A stretch of DNA of 64,000 nucleotides from Lepeophtheirus salmonis (Eukaryota > Arthropoda > Copepoda > Siphonostomatoida > Caligidae): positions 19,186,363-19,250,362 of the forward strand of contig NC_052135.2 in assembly GCF_016086655.4 (NCBI RefSeq), read 5' to 3'. A program made the position numbers and the translations under genes. Shown one piece after another: positions 62,550-64,000 of the stretch. How positions within the stretch are numbered: the stretch's first letter is position 1; every line of letters begins with the position of its first letter. Under the pieces are notes generated by a model that worked only from the letters and a program-made list of their open reading frames with translations, was not told where the DNA came from and did no database searches.

Positions 62550-63206
62550 AGATTCAAAGCCTTTGACTGATGTACATGTTGTAGACAAAAATTATGTATA
62601 TGTTACGATGGACGCAAGCAAAATGATTAGTGTGGTATGGTTTGGCAAGGCTGAAAACAGCATCAGGACGGTGACCAACCCAAAACATCCGGCCTCTGTA
62701 ATGATGTTGGGGTTGTGACATCAACTGGTTGAAGGAAAATGTGGTAAGACCATAAATGAGTCCAACAAGGCCATGTTCGTATTTCAGCAAGATAGGGATC
62801 CAGCCTATACTGCTATTATTATAAAAGAGTCGATGAGTAGCAACATGAACTTCTGGTCCAAGAACCTTTGGCCCCCTCAGAGCCAAGATCTGAACCCATT
62901 GGATTACTCCATTTGGTGGCAAATTGAGGAGAATGCCTTCAAAGTCTGCCGACCCAATATTGATGTCCTGACGTTAACAAGCACTTTAGGGTCATGAATA
63001 AAGACTACGTTGCCAATGTGTGCAAGGAGTTCCAATGGCAGGCGGAGGCTGTCATTGAGCTGATGGTGGCCATATTCAAAATTAATATGAATTATTATAG
63101 TAAAAATATTATAAAATATTTTTTTTTTTTTACATCATCCTGATCAATTAGGATTATTTTAATGACTACTAAGTGTCAGGTCTCAGTAGTTTTTCTACAC
63201 CCGGTA
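62550..63206 (+). mobile_element. Mariner-superfamily remnant with right terminus
   Basis: Frames give VYVTMDASKMISVVWF (first-Asp region), KHPASVMMLGL, a stop, then VFQQDRDPAYTAIIIKESMS (second Asp, compare FQQDGAPAHTA), LWPPQSQDLNPLDYSIWWQI (third Asp; SPD changed to SQD) and, after a frameshift, MNKDYVANVCKEFQWQAEAV. The open frame is 62773-62997. The right end CAGTAGTTTTTCTACACCCGGTA closes at about 63206. No left end was found. The same broad lineage as the 45190 element. Confidence 0.8.
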
Positions 63207-63295
63207 AGTATAAAAAAATAAATAAAATAATATCCCAAGGGTTAAAATATAAGCTTGCATATATAATTTGTTTAAAATTTGAACCAATATAGTTC

Positions 63296-63962
63296 ATGCG
63301 AAATAAGAAGGAGTTTTTGCATCGGTACATCAAAATGGATTAAACATAGATTCACCATTTCACTCCAGAATCAAAACGGCAGTCTGCTGAGTGGTGTGTG
63401 GACGGAGAAAGTTGTCTAAAGACACAAACCGATAGCTTCTGTATTTTGGAAATTGGATGGAAATATATTAATTGAGTACTTGGAAAATAGATAAACAATC
63501 AACAGCAACTATTCTGTCGGTTGTTGGATCAATTGATGGGCAAAATTAGCCAGAAAATATCTCATTTGGAGAAGAAAAAGGTTATCTTTCAGCAAGACAA
63601 TGTAACTTGTCACAAGTCAGTATAAACAGCCGCAAAATTGGTCGAACAGGATTTCGAATTACTACTGCACCCACCGTATCCTCTAGATCTAGCCCCTAGC
63701 GACTACTGGTTCTTCACGGAACTCAAAAAGATGCTCGGTGGAAAGAGATTTGGCTCAGATGAAAAAGTGATTTTCAAAACTGAAGCATGTTTTGAAGGTC
63801 TCGATAAATCGTTCTACACCCGTGGTATCGAAAGCTAGAGAAACATTGGAATGAGTGTATCGTTCTAAAAGGAGATTATATTGATGAATAAAAATGAAGT
63901 TTGGCAAAAAAAAAATTGCTGCTTTCCTATCTAGGCCCGGGATTTATTGACCGATGTGTAAT
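63296..63962 (+). mobile_element. Mariner (DD34D) remnant, C-terminal two thirds
   Basis: Frames give HRFTISLQNQNGSLLSG (compare HHFTPESKRQSAEW), IASVFWKLDGNILIEYLENR (first-Asp region: compare FWDxxGxxxIDYL, here Glu), VIFQQDN-like LSFSKTM (second box, shifted) and a long intact end from 63638: VEQDFELLLHPPYPLDLAPS, DYWFFTELKKMLGGKRFGSD, LDKSFYTRGIES. AAGGCCCGGG-like TAGGCCCGGGATTTATTGAC at about 63932 resembles a mariner right terminus. The N-terminus is absent. Confidence 0.8.
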
Positions 63963-64000
63963 GATAGTATATTTTTTTTTATAAGCATATTTGAAGGATA

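Noticed and set aside
62554..62922. 122-codon minus-strand open frame
   Set aside because: Antisense of the + strand mariner transposase at 62550-63206; no motifs of its own.
1..64000. tRNA, rRNA, CRISPR array or bacterial-type operon
   Set aside because: No cloverleaf, conserved rRNA blocks, or regularly spaced repeats were seen; gene structure is eukaryotic.

Overview
This window looks like about 64 kb of a very AT-rich arthropod nuclear genome. I see no operons, ribosome binding sites or dense coding. There is one multi-exon gene with canonical GT/AG splice sites, and many broken transposons in long intergenic or intronic DNA. The base composition, the large number of Tc1/mariner lineages and the small AT-rich exons fit a copepod such as a sea louse (Lepeophtheirus or Caligus type). 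That assignment is an inference.

The one clearly supported host gene is on the + strand. Three exons (11252-11468, 46441-46583, 47861-47991) join in perfect phase. They encode the second immunoglobulin domain and the C-terminus of a Dpr-family (defective proboscis extension response) neuronal cell-surface protein, ending in a hydrophobic tail that looks like a GPI-anchor signal. The first two exons are separated by an intron of about 35 kb, so roughly half the window is intron. The N-terminal exons (signal peptide, first Ig domain) are not visible and probably lie upstream of base 1.

Layout: 1-11251 is upstream intron or non-coding DNA with a decayed LINE (3960-5390), a Tc1 fragment (7655-7860) and a short dispersed repeat. 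11469-46440 is the giant intron. It holds a LINE-type reverse transcriptase joined to a transposase piece (18540-19500, minus), a mariner remnant (24303-24785), a Ty3/Gypsy pol remnant (27473-28550) between two copies of a mariner fragment, a long inverted-repeat element (29420-30606), a maT-type mariner with intact termini (32548-33449, minus), a near full-length but dead mariner (about 40180-41330, plus), a maT fragment (41690-42014) and another mariner remnant (45190-45730, minus). 48092-64000 is intergenic, with four more mariner remnants. It also has several coding-like islands I could not identify, chiefly a minus-strand three-exon candidate at 54025-54638, an exon-like pair at 18677/60607, and a duplicated J-domain-like segment at 60951-62241.

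No transposase or reverse transcriptase here is intact. All have stops, frameshifts or deletions, so the mobile elements read as fossils. I found no rRNA, CRISPR or convincing tRNA, and nothing I would call a new functional system. The items most worth a second look are the enlarged loop in the Dpr second Ig domain, the minus-strand 54 kb candidate gene, the paired exon-like segments, and the dispersed non-coding repeat family.
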